DNA of 64,000 nt from Lichenicoccus sp965276875 (GCF_965276875.1 NZ_OZ255701.1:1488001-1552000); one strand, 5' to 3'; positions 43,637 to 52,629 are shown, counted from the stretch's first letter. Notes: generated from the sequence alone by a model not told the origin. A program made the numbers and translations.

Positions 43637-44158
43637 TTGGTGGCCCAAATACAGCATCTCCGACACGATCTGCTGAATTGTCCGAGCGCCACCCTGACCC
43701 TCGAACGCTGGTGCCGGCGCCACCATCCCGGCATCGAATCTGGCGTACGCGCCATCGTGGAACGCGGCGCCGCAACAGGTGCCTCGCCCGATAATCTTCC
43801 CCGCGCAGACTCCCAACCGTGGCACTACCGGCGTGTCAGACTGCTTTACGGGCCGCTTGTGCTGTCGGAGGCGGAGAACTGGTATCTGCCGGCACGCCTG
43901 ACCCCGGTGATGAACCACCTGCTTGATCAAACCGATACGCCTTTCGGCAAGGCCGCGGCGGCACTCGACTTTGAACGGCAAACCGTCTCCAGCGTGCTTC
44001 TGTTTCGACCAGAGGCGTGTAAAGCGACAGGTGGTCGGCTGGAGATCCCGGAGCGGCTGTTCTGCAATCGCGCGATCCTCACTCATGGCAGTGACCGGCT
44101 TGTCTTCGCCGAGCTGGTCGAGACCTACCGACGCGACCTGCTCTACGCGATCGCCTGA
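43637..44158 (+). CDS. Chorismate-lyase-like (UbiC/DUF98-type) protein
   Basis: The 173-residue protein resembles chorismate pyruvate-lyase-fold proteins. The core contains HYRRVRLLYGPLVLSEAENWYLPARLTP, MNHLLDQTDTPFGKAAAALDFERQT and a C-terminal EIPERLFCNRAILTHGSDRLVFAELVETYRRDL. The first segment parallels the UbiC core that binds 4-hydroxybenzoate. Whether it makes 4-hydroxybenzoate for ubiquinone is uncertain, as an identical fold occurs in other DUF98 proteins. The last 16 bases overlap the convergent glycosyltransferase gene. Confidence 0.65.
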   Translation: MVAQIQHLRHDLLNCPSATLTLERWCRRHHPGIESGVRAIVERGAATGASPDNLPRADSQPWHYRRVRLLYGPLVLSEAENWYLPARLTPVMNHLLDQTDTPFGKAAAALDFERQTVSSVLLFRPEACKATGGRLEIPERLFCNRAILTHGSDRLVFAELVETYRRDLLYAIA

Positions 44159-45225
44159 GCAACCTCCGCCACAATGTCTTCCAGCGCCTGTGCGCGGGCG
44201 CTGCCGGTATGGCCGGCCAGAACGATTGCCCTCGCCCTCTCCCCGATCAGACATCGCTCGGCATCGCCCGGTGACACCAGGCTGCGGACAACGTCCTCGC
44301 TGGCATCGGCGATCAACACGGCCTCATCTTCGGGGAACAGCTCGGTCAGCCCTTCCCAGCGATCGCTAATGATCGGGGTGGCACACGCCGCCGCCTCGAA
44401 CAGCCGCACACTTGGCGACCAGCCGGCGGCGATCATGTCGGCACGGGTGACGTTCAGGGTGAAACGCTGCGCCGCATAGAAACCCGTGTGCGACACCGGC
44501 GGCAGATGCTCGATCCGCTCGACATTCGCCGGCCAGACAATGTCGTTTGGGTATTGCGAGCCGGCGACTACGAAGTGCCGGTGCGGCAGCCTGCGGGCAG
44601 GTTCCAACAGCAGCCGGTCCAGCGTCGGTTGGCGGTCCGGGCTGTAGGTGCCGAGATAGCCGAGGTCCCAGCGCGCGGCTTGCGTCTCGGGCCGGTAGCG
44701 CTGCTCGTCGACGGCGCAGTAGAACGCGCGCGGCCGGCGCGCACCGTACTGTTCCGCTAGGTGCCGCAAGGTCGGGCCGCCGCTGAGCGACAGATACACA
44801 TCCAGCCGCGCGATCTGCGCCGCTGCCAGATAGGCGCAATCACCCCGACGCAGCGCCGCCAGTGTCACCGGGGTGTCGATGTCATAGAACGCGCGCACTC
44901 CGCGGGCACACGCCAGCACCAGGTCCAGCACCGCGATCCCGTCCGGCACGTAGGAGCCGACCAGCACAGCGTCCGCATCGCGTATCCGTTCGGCGAAGCG
45001 GCCGTGCAGCGCGTCCAGCCCGTCGTAGAAGGCCAGCTCGCAGAAATCCGGATCCGTCAGATCGCGGTGCGCGGCATACCAGGGCACCTCGCGCTCCAGG
45101 AACAACACCCGATGGCCGGCTGCTGCGAGCCCGCGCAACAAAGCCCGCCAAGTGGTGGCATGGCCATTGCCCCAGGACGAGCTGAGCGACAGCCCGAGCA
45201 CCACAATATCCAGCGTGCGTCTCAT
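44143..45225 (-). CDS. CgeB-like glycosyltransferase, copy 3 of the cluster
   Basis: The 360-residue protein has a GT-B pattern. The N-terminal half begins LDIVVLGLSLSSSWGNGHATTWRALLRGLAAAGHRVLFLE. The C-terminal half carries the CgeB/DUF3880-like segment FTLNVTRADMIAAGWSPSVRLFEAAACATPIISDRWEGL, the nucleotide-sugar binding region. It is the last gene of the seven-gene minus-strand operon and overlaps the preceding gene as ATGA. It resembles its two neighbours in length and motif, consistent with tandem duplication. The sugar donor and acceptor are unknown. Confidence 0.8.
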   Translation of the reverse strand: MRRTLDIVVLGLSLSSSWGNGHATTWRALLRGLAAAGHRVLFLEREVPWYAAHRDLTDPDFCELAFYDGLDALHGRFAERIRDADAVLVGSYVPDGIAVLDLVLACARGVRAFYDIDTPVTLAALRRGDCAYLAAAQIARLDVYLSLSGGPTLRHLAEQYGARRPRAFYCAVDEQRYRPETQAARWDLGYLGTYSPDRQPTLDRLLLEPARRLPHRHFVVAGSQYPNDIVWPANVERIEHLPPVSHTGFYAAQRFTLNVTRADMIAAGWSPSVRLFEAAACATPIISDRWEGLTELFPEDEAVLIADASEDVVRSLVSPGDAERCLIGERARAIVLAGHTGSARAQALEDIVAEVAQAIA

Positions 45226-46292
45226 CGCGGCCCTGCCAGGCGCCGCAGCACAGCGTCGAGTTCGACGGCGCGGCGATCATAGGTGTGCTCGGCCAGGATG
45301 CGCGCGCGTCCGGCGGCACCGATCCGCGCCGCCTCGGCCGGCGTCATGCTGCAAAGCGCCTCGATCACGTCCGCACCATCGCGCACCGCGATCACCTCGC
45401 GTCCCGGTGTCAGGAACAGCTCCAGACCCGCCCAGTCGTCGCTGATCAGGCAGGCGCCGGCGCCGGCGACCTCAAACAGCCGTGTCGCCGGCGAGAACCC
45501 GGTCGCCGCCATGTCGGCGCGACTGATATTGAGCACCATCCGCGCACTCGCGTTCAGCGCATTATGCTCCGAGGTCGGCACATGGCCAATCCGCGCAACA
45601 TTGGCCGGCACCTCCCGATCGGCCCAGCCGGAGCCGCCGAGCAGAAAACGCAAATGCGACAGGCTCGCCGCCGGACCGAGCAGGAACGCCTCAACCCGGG
45701 CCTCGCGATCCGGCAGCCGGTTGCCAAGAAAGGTCAGATCGGCGCGGAACCGTGCCTCTGCCGGCGCCGGATGATGGGTGGAGGGATCCAGCGCATTGTA
45801 AATCGGCACGCAGGCACGCGCGCCGAGAGCCGCATAGGCGCGCTGCACCGGCGTGCCGCCGCCATAGGTGAGCACCAGGTCGAGTTGCGGCAGCGCCCGG
45901 CGAAGCACATGCCCTGGACCCGCGGCGAGATCGGCCAAGGTCGCCGGCGCATCCACGTCCCAGAACACCTTGAGCGCATGTGCGCAATCCAACACACCAG
46001 CCAGCAGCGCCTCGTCGGCATAGCCGACACCGCTCGCCTTGATCACCACATCGGCGGCGCCGGCCTGCGCCAATGCCGCGCGCACGCCCTGCGTCGTCGC
46101 CGGATAGACCACGACCCGGCACCAGTCCGGCGGCGCGATGTCGCGATGGCTCTGCCGGTCGAAGGCGTCCGGCTCGAAAAAGCTGATCGCGTGGCCATGC
46201 GCTGCCAGCGCCCGCAGGATCCCACGGTAATAGGTCGCGGCCCCGTTCCAGTAGGCAGACAGCAGGCTGGACCCGTAGAGTGCGATCTTCAT
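45222..46292 (-). CDS. CgeB-like glycosyltransferase, copy 2 of the cluster
   Basis: The 356-residue protein mirrors its neighbours. It starts MKIALYGSSLLSAYWNGAATYYRGILRALAAHGH and has the C-terminal signature MVLNISRADMAATGFSPATRLFEVAGAGACLISDDWAGL. A cytoplasmic GT-B enzyme adding a sugar to a growing oligosaccharide is likely. ATG 46292 overlaps the upstream gene's stop as ATGA; its stop overlaps copy 3's start. An ATG four codons earlier is less likely, because 46292 gives the exact coupling overlap. Confidence 0.8.
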   Translation of the reverse strand: MKIALYGSSLLSAYWNGAATYYRGILRALAAHGHAISFFEPDAFDRQSHRDIAPPDWCRVVVYPATTQGVRAALAQAGAADVVIKASGVGYADEALLAGVLDCAHALKVFWDVDAPATLADLAAGPGHVLRRALPQLDLVLTYGGGTPVQRAYAALGARACVPIYNALDPSTHHPAPAEARFRADLTFLGNRLPDREARVEAFLLGPAASLSHLRFLLGGSGWADREVPANVARIGHVPTSEHNALNASARMVLNISRADMAATGFSPATRLFEVAGAGACLISDDWAGLELFLTPGREVIAVRDGADVIEALCSMTPAEAARIGAAGRARILAEHTYDRRAVELDAVLRRLAGPR

Positions 46293-47380
46293 GGCAGACC
46301 ACACGCGGCGAGGATGTCGAGCAGTTCGCCGGCCCGGTGCGTGCAGCTATGCCGCCCTCGGATCGTCGCGAGCCCACTGCAGGCGAGCTCCGCGGCATAG
46401 GCCGGGTCGTCGCGCAGCAGACGCAGCGATGCGGTCATCTCGTCCGCATCGCCCGCCCGCAGGTAGTCCAAGCCCGCGCGAAACAAGCCCTCGCAATCGT
46501 CCCACGGCGCGCTGACCAGCGGAATGCCGCAGGCCAGCGCCTCGAACATGCGGATCGTCGGGATCCCGGGCAGCGACTCCACATAGGGCCGCCGCGGCAC
46601 ATGCACGGTCATCCGATGCCGCGCAAACGCCACGGGTGCCGCGGCATTGGCGATCCAGCCGGCGTAGTCGAGCGGCGAGTCGTCCAGCAAGGCGCGCGCC
46701 GCGGCCGGATAGCGAACCCCATGCACGGTACCCCGAAGGCCGAGGCGGCGCGCCGGCTCGATCAGGAAGGTCTCCAGTTCGCGGGCGCGCTCGCCGTCGC
46801 CCCAATTGCCGATCCAGATCAGGTCGCGCACCGGCGGCTCACCCGCGAGCGGCCGGAACAGGCTTGTGTCGGCCGCCTCATGCCAGGTGAACACGCGACG
46901 GCCCCAGCCGGCCTGCACGTATCGCGCGCGCAGGCTCTCGCCGAAGGCCAGCACCGCGTCGTAATGGTCGAGAGCAAGGCTTTCGATCGCGCCGGCCGCA
47001 GAGACACCGCGATGATGGGTGTCATGAAACAATAGCGCCCGGATACCGCCCTGCCGGCGCAGAACGCCAAGCCGCGCCACCAGGACGGGATCGGTCCATT
47101 CATGCACGATGACAACATCCGCGCTCTCCAGTGCCGCGGCATGGTCAAAGCCGTCGCCATAGGACTTCACCGCGAGCTCGGGGAAATCCTGGTCGAACCG
47201 CTTGAGCGCCGCGTCCCCCTGGTCGGCCAGTAGATTGTCACGGCTCCAGCCGCGCTCGGGTTCAAGCGCCAGCGTCGTATGGCCGCGCGCCTGCAACGCC
47301 CGCAGCACGCCGCGCAGGAAATGCGCGTTGCCGTGGTTCCAGTCCGATCGCAGCGAATGGGTGTAGAGGACGAAGTGCAT
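46289..47380 (-). CDS. CgeB-like glycosyltransferase, copy 1 of the cluster
   Basis: The 363-residue protein starts MHFVLYTHSLRSDWNHGNAHFLRGVLRALQARGH. It has a C-terminal signature MTVHVPRRPYVESLPGIPTIRMFEALACGIPLVSAPWDDCEGLF, a divergent version of the same CgeB-like region. It lies 12 bases after the GT4 gene and overlaps copy 2 as ATGA. A role in extension of the cluster's glycan is inferred. The Pro-rich signature segment suggests it is the most diverged of the three. Confidence 0.78.
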   Translation of the reverse strand: MHFVLYTHSLRSDWNHGNAHFLRGVLRALQARGHTTLALEPERGWSRDNLLADQGDAALKRFDQDFPELAVKSYGDGFDHAAALESADVVIVHEWTDPVLVARLGVLRRQGGIRALLFHDTHHRGVSAAGAIESLALDHYDAVLAFGESLRARYVQAGWGRRVFTWHEAADTSLFRPLAGEPPVRDLIWIGNWGDGERARELETFLIEPARRLGLRGTVHGVRYPAAARALLDDSPLDYAGWIANAAAPVAFARHRMTVHVPRRPYVESLPGIPTIRMFEALACGIPLVSAPWDDCEGLFRAGLDYLRAGDADEMTASLRLLRDDPAYAAELACSGLATIRGRHSCTHRAGELLDILAACGLP

Positions 47381-47392
47381 GACCAGGCGCGT

Positions 47393-48460
47393 TCAGCCGC
47401 GCGCGCGATGCCGGGCGGTGGCCGCGTCGTAGGCCGCGAGGACGCCATTCAGGTGACGCACTGGCGCGAACTCGCGCGCGATCGCGCCGGCCGCGAGTGC
47501 CAGCCGACGTCGCAGCCCCGGATCACCGGCCAGGGTTGCGATCGCGTCGGCGAAGCCGTCCGCATGCCCGGGCGGCACGAACAGAGCGGCTTCTCGCCAG
47601 AGTTCGCGAAAGCTCGGTATGTCGGCCAGCACGAGGGCGGCATGGTGTGACGCCGCCTCCAGCACCGCGAGCCCGAACGGCTCGTAGCGCGACGTCGAGA
47701 CGAAGATCGCGGCCTCTTGCATCAGCGCGCGCAGCCTCTCGGGCGGCAACGATCCCAGCGCCTCGGCATGCGCGGTGACGACTGTCTCGCCGCTGGGTCC
47801 GCGCCGCGCGCCGGCCATGCGCACCGGCCAGACCGACGCATGTGCGGCGCGGTCGAGCGTGGCGGCATCCTTGCCCTCGTCCCACCAGCGCCCGGCGGCC
47901 AGCACGAACGGCTGCTTGGGGGCGTCGCACGAAGCGGCATCGGTTGCGTTATAAACCACATGCAGCCCTTCGAGCGGCCCATAGACCGCCGCCAGCGCCG
48001 CCGCGTGGCTGGCACTCGGCGCGACGGTGGCATCGGCCCGATCGAGACCGTCGCGGTTGCGACGCGGCTGCCAGGCCCACGCGGACGGCCACGGGGAGTC
48101 CTTCACCGCGCGCCACCAGGTCGGCACGCAGGAATGCGCCACGACGACGACCGGCAGCGTGCGTGTGAGCCCGGCCGCCTGGCTGGCGACATTCAGATGC
48201 AGCAAGTCCGCGTCAAATACCCGTGCCTCGGCCGCGAGACGCGCGGCAATGCCATCCAGCGCCGCCTCGTCCTCAGTCAACCAGTCGAGCGCCAGATCGG
48301 TCCAGACCAGATCAACGCCTTCCGGATCGGCGTCCGAGCGTGGCCCGAGCCCGAGCAATCGGCAGGCAACATTGCGTCCGGCCAGACCGTGCGCGAGATC
48401 GAGCGCGTAGCGCCAGACACCGCCAACCCCGTCCACCGTCATCAGCACCCGTCGCGGCAT
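47393..48460 (-). CDS. Glycosyltransferase family 4
   Basis: The 355-residue GT-B protein starts MPRRVLMTVDGVGGVWRYALDLAHGLAGRN. It carries the retaining GT4 signature FVSTSRYEPFGLAVLEAASHHAALVLADIPSFRELW near residue 265, with the Glu pair E-x7-E in EPFGLAVLEA. It probably transfers a sugar from a nucleotide donor in the cytoplasm. ATG 48460 lies 18 bases inside the end of the B12/radical SAM gene, so they are coupled. The longer frame upstream is the opposite-phase shadow of that gene. Confidence 0.85.
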   Translation of the reverse strand: MPRRVLMTVDGVGGVWRYALDLAHGLAGRNVACRLLGLGPRSDADPEGVDLVWTDLALDWLTEDEAALDGIAARLAAEARVFDADLLHLNVASQAAGLTRTLPVVVVAHSCVPTWWRAVKDSPWPSAWAWQPRRNRDGLDRADATVAPSASHAAALAAVYGPLEGLHVVYNATDAASCDAPKQPFVLAAGRWWDEGKDAATLDRAAHASVWPVRMAGARRGPSGETVVTAHAEALGSLPPERLRALMQEAAIFVSTSRYEPFGLAVLEAASHHAALVLADIPSFRELWREAALFVPPGHADGFADAIATLAGDPGLRRRLALAAGAIAREFAPVRHLNGVLAAYDAATARHRARG

Positions 48461-49737
48461 CCGATTTCCAGATCCGCAAGCGGCAGCGGTCGTTCGTCCT
48501 GGATGTCGCTGAATTGCGCGAAGCTGCCGAGATAATGCGCATGCGCGCGCTCCCAGGCCTGCGCGTCCGGCGCGCCCCATAATGCGCGGTAGCTCGGCGA
48601 ACTCGGATAGCGATAGATCGGCACCGGCTCGTTGGCCCAGACGCCGCCTGCATTGAGCCGGTTGCGCCAATAGGCGACCTCGTCCTGACTGTCCTGCTCC
48701 ATGCCGATCAGGTTCGCCTGCACGAACGGAACATGCCGCCGGGCGGTGAGCAGCAACTGCGCCAGATCCTCCGTCCCAAGCCGGCAACGCTTAGCGAGTG
48801 CGGCCCTGCCCTCTCGGGTCAGGCTTTCAATACCGGCCTCGATCGAGACGCAGCCGGCCTCTCCCAGCAGCGCCAACTGCTCCGGCTTCCACAGATCGAT
48901 CCTGGTCTGCATGCCGAACCGCACGTCGCGCGCGGCGAGCGCCTCGAGCAGATCCAAGCGCGGCAGGAAGATCTCGTCGATAAAGTACAGATAGCCGACG
49001 CCCTGGCCGATTAGCCCGTCGATCTCGCGCAGCAGCACCGCCAGATCGCGCTTGCGGTAGCGGTCGCGGAAATCGATCTTGGCGCAGAAGCTACAGTCAT
49101 AGGGACAGCCGCGCGACGCCTCGACCTCGGCGCCGAACCCGCGTTGCGGCTGATCGAAACGGTGGTGGTGATGCGTATGGCGCGCGATCCAGTCGTCCGG
49201 CCAACGCAGCGCCGACGCATCGATGAAGCGGCTCGCCGCCGGTTCGCCGCGCAGGCGGAGCTCGCCGCCTTCGAGCACGCCGACGCCGTCGACCCGCGAC
49301 CAGTCCGCGGTCGCGGCCAGGGCGGCCACCACCTCTTCGCTCTCGCCGCGCACCACCGCGTCGACGCCGAGCTTGCGCAACGCGGCCTCCGGCGTCACCG
49401 AGCCGTGCGGCCCGATCGCCACCGTGCGGCCGCCGCGCCGCCCGAGGGTGCGCAGAAACGATGCCGGCACGCGCAGCTCCGGCGGCGCGCAACGCCAGAA
49501 CAGATAGGTCGGCGCGGTGGCGACCACCGTCATCTCGGCGCCGAACTGCGCGATCTCGTCGCACAGCGACGCGTCGGCGCGGTCGAACAAATGTCCGTCC
49601 AGCAACAAAGTCGCATGGCCTGCCTGCGCCAGCCGGGCCTGCGCATAGCCGAGTTCGAGCGGCAGATGCGGCGCCCGGCAGCCGAAATAGATGCTGCCGT
49701 CATAACGCCAAAGCGGGTTGACCAAAGCGACCTTCAC
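48442..49737 (-). CDS. B12-binding radical SAM enzyme of a glycan cluster
   Basis: The 431-residue protein has an N-terminal cobalamin-binding-type Rossmann domain (about 1-140), starting MKVALVNPLWRYDGSIYFGCRAPHLPLELGYA and containing LLDGHLFDRAD. The usual DxHxxG lower-ligand motif reads DGHLFD, lacking the final Gly. A radical SAM barrel follows, with CPYDCSFC near residue 215 (Cys-x3-Cys-x2-Cys) and YFIDEIFLP. Such enzymes commonly methylate or rearrange unactivated carbons. From memory, a TIGRFAM B12/radical-SAM family is tied to an oligosaccharide 'rhizo-twelve' cluster and this protein looks related. Substrate unknown. It is coupled to an epimerase upstream and GT4 downstream. Confidence 0.85.
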   Translation of the reverse strand: MKVALVNPLWRYDGSIYFGCRAPHLPLELGYAQARLAQAGHATLLLDGHLFDRADASLCDEIAQFGAEMTVVATAPTYLFWRCAPPELRVPASFLRTLGRRGGRTVAIGPHGSVTPEAALRKLGVDAVVRGESEEVVAALAATADWSRVDGVGVLEGGELRLRGEPAASRFIDASALRWPDDWIARHTHHHHRFDQPQRGFGAEVEASRGCPYDCSFCAKIDFRDRYRKRDLAVLLREIDGLIGQGVGYLYFIDEIFLPRLDLLEALAARDVRFGMQTRIDLWKPEQLALLGEAGCVSIEAGIESLTREGRAALAKRCRLGTEDLAQLLLTARRHVPFVQANLIGMEQDSQDEVAYWRNRLNAGGVWANEPVPIYRYPSSPSYRALWGAPDAQAWERAHAHYLGSFAQFSDIQDERPLPLADLEIGCRDGC

Positions 49738-50801
49738 GCCAGCGCCCGCTTCGCGCGCGCACGATCCGGCAAGGCCAGGTCGGTGCGCAGCCAGTCCGCG
49801 AGGTCGCGCAGGCCGTCGCGCCAGGCGATACGCGGCCGCCAGCCTATCGCGCAGCGCAGGCGTCTGGTGTCCGCGACAAAATAGGGCTGATCGCCCTGGC
49901 GCGCGGGCGCGTGGTCGGTCGCGACCGGCCGGCCGAGCAGTGCCTCGATCTCGGCGAGCACACTCCCCAGACTGACCGCGTTGTCGGGACCGCCGCCGAG
50001 ATTGCAGGCCTGGCCGCTGAGAGTGTCGATATTGGCGAGCACGGCGCGGTAGGCCGATACCGCGTCATCCACATGCAGGATATCGCGCACCTGCCGGCCG
50101 TTGCCGAAAATGGTGATCGCCTCGTGGCGCAGGGCCCGGATCAGGAAATGCGCCACCCAGCCCTGGTCCTCGGTGCCGAACTGGCGCGGCCCGTAGATGC
50201 AGCTCATACGCAGGACCGCGGTGCGCAGACCGAAGGAATGCGCATAGTCGCGCACATACTGGTCCGCGGCCCCCTTCGAGCAGCCATACGGCGTACAGAA
50301 ATCGAGCGGCCGGCTCTCGGCTACCCCGAATTCACGCAGCGCCTCGTTACGCGGCAGCAAACTGCCGGCCACATCGACCACCGCGACATCGGCGAGCGGG
50401 CCATAGACCTTGTTGGTGCTGGCAAACACCACCGGCGCGTTTGCCGCATGATGGCGCACCGCCTCCAGCACGTTCAGCGTGCCCTCGGCGTTGACCGAGA
50501 AATCATGGCGCGGATCGGCGAGGCTGGAGGTCACCGCGACCTGGGCCGCGAGATGGAACACGGCACTGGCACCCGTCACCGCCTCGCGCAATGCCGCACG
50601 GTCGCGGATGTCTGCCGCCATGGGATGCATCCGCGCGCCGTGCCGGTCGGCGAGCCATGCCAGGTTGCGCTCCACGCCGGGCCGCTCAAGGCTGTCGAAC
50701 ACCACGACGTCGCGGCCTTCGGCGAGGAAGGAGTCCGCAAGATTGCTGCCGATGAACCCGGCCCCGCCGAGCACGACGATGGGAGCCGCCATGCGCCTCA
50801 T
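49734..50801 (-). CDS. NAD-dependent sugar-nucleotide epimerase/dehydratase (second in cluster)
   Basis: The 355-residue protein is an extended SDR. The cofactor motif is IVVLGGAGFIGSNLADSF, the catalytic Ser/Thr is in VFASTNKVYG and the Tyr-x-x-x-Lys in TPYGCSKGAADQYV. The sequence ASTNKVYG and TPYGCSKGAADQY are close to CDP-paratose 2-epimerase and related tyvelose-pathway enzymes, but that is suggestive only. It is coupled by ATGA to the epimerase upstream and overlaps the B12/radical SAM gene downstream. Confidence 0.87.
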   Translation of the reverse strand: MRRMAAPIVVLGGAGFIGSNLADSFLAEGRDVVVFDSLERPGVERNLAWLADRHGARMHPMAADIRDRAALREAVTGASAVFHLAAQVAVTSSLADPRHDFSVNAEGTLNVLEAVRHHAANAPVVFASTNKVYGPLADVAVVDVAGSLLPRNEALREFGVAESRPLDFCTPYGCSKGAADQYVRDYAHSFGLRTAVLRMSCIYGPRQFGTEDQGWVAHFLIRALRHEAITIFGNGRQVRDILHVDDAVSAYRAVLANIDTLSGQACNLGGGPDNAVSLGSVLAEIEALLGRPVATDHAPARQGDQPYFVADTRRLRCAIGWRPRIAWRDGLRDLADWLRTDLALPDRARAKRALA

Positions 50802-51904
50802 GCCATCAACCCGCGCGCCTCGAGTTGTCGGCGCGCATGCTCGCCGCGATCGGGCGCGTTGCAGCTTCGTATCCAGGCGGCCGATTCGTCGATGCTGTCC
50901 TCCAGGGCATGTTCGGGCGAGAAGCCGAGCAGGGCGCGCGCCTTGCCGATATCGGCAAAACAATGCCGGATGTCGCCGGCGCGCGCCTTGCCGAGCAGGG
51001 TCGGCGCCAGCTCCGGCACCCCCATGGCGTCGGCCAGCATATGGGCGATCCGCCCGATCGTGTAGGAGCGGCCGCTGCCGATATTGATCACGTGCCCGGC
51101 CGCGTCCGGCGCCAGCATCGCCAGCCGGAAGGCGCGGGCGACGTCGCGGACATGCACGAAGTCGCGTCGCTGGGCGCCATCCTCGAACACCAGCGGCCGC
51201 TGGTGGTTGAGCAGCCGCGCGCCAAAATTGGCAAGCACCCCGGTGTAGGGGTTGGACAGCGCCTGCCCAGGGCCGAACACGTTGAACAGACGCAGTGCCA
51301 CGGCCTCCATGCCGTAGGCGCGGCTGACGATCAGGCTGTTGCGCTCCTGGACGAACTTGGTCACCGCGTAAACGGAGGCAAGATCAACCGGCTTGGTCTC
51401 GTCGGTCGGCACCGGAACCAGGGCAGCACCCTGTTCGTCGCGCGGGTCCCACTGCGTGGACCCCTCGCGCACGACCCTCCGGACGGCACCGTCGCTGGAT
51501 CCGTCGGCACGGCGATACATCCCCTCGCCATAGACGCTCATCGAGGAGGCGACCACCAGCCGCCTGATTGGCTGCGCGATCAGCCGCTCCAGCAACACCG
51601 CGGTGCCGAGATCGTTGGCTCCGACATAGCGGGCGATCTCATACATGCTCTGACCGACACCAACCTCGGCGGCGAGATGGAACACACCGTCGACGCCGGC
51701 CAGTGCCCGATCGATTAGGCCCGGGTCGCGCATGTCGCCATGAAAGAAGTCAACGCCCCGTGGGACGATAGGGGCCCCGACCTCGTGCACCTGTTCGATG
51801 AGCGCGTCCAGCACCCGGACCCGATGACCCTGCGAGAGCAGGTCTTCGCATAAATAGCGGCCGATGAACCCCGCCCCACCGGTGATCAGGTAGGTCCCCA
51901 CCAT
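50798..51904 (-). CDS. NAD-dependent sugar-nucleotide epimerase (first in cluster)
   Basis: The 368-residue SDR has YLITGGAGFIGRYLCEDLL, the catalytic SSMSVYGEG and YAVTKFVQERNS (Tyr-x-x-x-Lys), and RLFNVFGPGQALSNPYTGVLANF, as in UDP-glucose/GlcNAc 4-epimerases. It is the first gene of the minus-strand operon; AAAAGG lies before ATG 51904. Its product likely feeds the glycosyltransferases downstream. A second epimerase overlaps its stop as ATGA. Confidence 0.88.
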   Translation of the reverse strand: MVGTYLITGGAGFIGRYLCEDLLSQGHRVRVLDALIEQVHEVGAPIVPRGVDFFHGDMRDPGLIDRALAGVDGVFHLAAEVGVGQSMYEIARYVGANDLGTAVLLERLIAQPIRRLVVASSMSVYGEGMYRRADGSSDGAVRRVVREGSTQWDPRDEQGAALVPVPTDETKPVDLASVYAVTKFVQERNSLIVSRAYGMEAVALRLFNVFGPGQALSNPYTGVLANFGARLLNHQRPLVFEDGAQRRDFVHVRDVARAFRLAMLAPDAAGHVINIGSGRSYTIGRIAHMLADAMGVPELAPTLLGKARAGDIRHCFADIGKARALLGFSPEHALEDSIDESAAWIRSCNAPDRGEHARRQLEARGLMA

Positions 51905-52011
51905 GGTGCGCGCACCTTTTCGTTACCGTCCAGAAAGCGGGACAGTAACACACGGCACCCGCGCGGGTTGCAGTGGTGCTGCGACAAAGATGAAGCAGGC
52001 GATGCAGCCGC

Positions 52012-52449
52012 TCAGTCGCCCGGCTGCATGGGGGTGAACCGCCAGGCGACTTCAGTCTCGCCCTGGTGCTGGGCCAGGGTCAGCTCGATGACGCTGCTGC
52101 CGTCATCGCCGCCGCCGCAATTCTCGCACCAGAACTGGATCACCAGCCCATCGCGGCGCGAACTCGGGTTGCCGGATTCGACCTGTGCCACCAGGTGCAC
52201 GGTGGTCTTGCCGACGCCCACGCTGGTCTTCAGCACCGTCTCGGCGTCCTCGCTGCGATCGTAGGTCACGACGCCGCGATGATGCAGATAGCTGTTGCCG
52301 CAGCGCGGACAGAGCAGGTTGGCGCCGGCGCTGTTCGGCTTGATGACGATGTGGGCGTCGGGCTTCAGCGGCTGCTGTTGCACGTCCGCAGGCAGCCCGG
52401 TTGCCGACTCCTCCAGATAGTGCAGCGGCTGCCGTATGATGTCGCTCAT
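52012..52449 (-). CDS. Zinc-binding protein with two CxxC knuckles, unknown function
   Basis: The 145-residue product has LLCPRCGNSYLHHRG (CxxC near residue 47) and IQFWCENCGGGDDGS (CxxC near 108), forming a zinc ribbon-like pair around a beta-rich centre. No family is recognised; similar small ribbon proteins occur in plasmids and phages. It has its own start, MSDIIRQPLHYLEE, upstream of the glycan operon on the same strand, with a 107-base gap. Confidence 0.6.
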   Translation of the reverse strand: MSDIIRQPLHYLEESATGLPADVQQQPLKPDAHIVIKPNSAGANLLCPRCGNSYLHHRGVVTYDRSEDAETVLKTSVGVGKTTVHLVAQVESGNPSSRRDGLVIQFWCENCGGGDDGSSVIELTLAQHQGETEVAWRFTPMQPGD

Positions 52450-52502
52450 GGCCCGTATGCCTCATTCTCGATGCTGCGTCGCAACGTCATCGTCACAAAC
52501 GC

Positions 52503-52523
52503 GGCTGCGCGCTTGCCGCAGCC
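52503..52523. terminator. Possible weak terminator hairpin
   Basis: GGCTGC (52503-52508) and GCAGCC (52518-52523) form a 6-base stem with a 9-base loop, followed on the plus strand by TGTTTTA. On the minus strand it would end the transcript of the small membrane genes upstream, but the T-tract there is poor. It is uncertain. Confidence 0.3.
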
Positions 52524-52629
52524 TGTTTTAGTAAAAGATGGGGCCGGCGAATAGGGATCCTTGCACCGGTCCAACTCTTTAGTTCGACAGAATAACGATG
52601 AGACTGGCGCAGAAATTGAGGCGCCGCTG

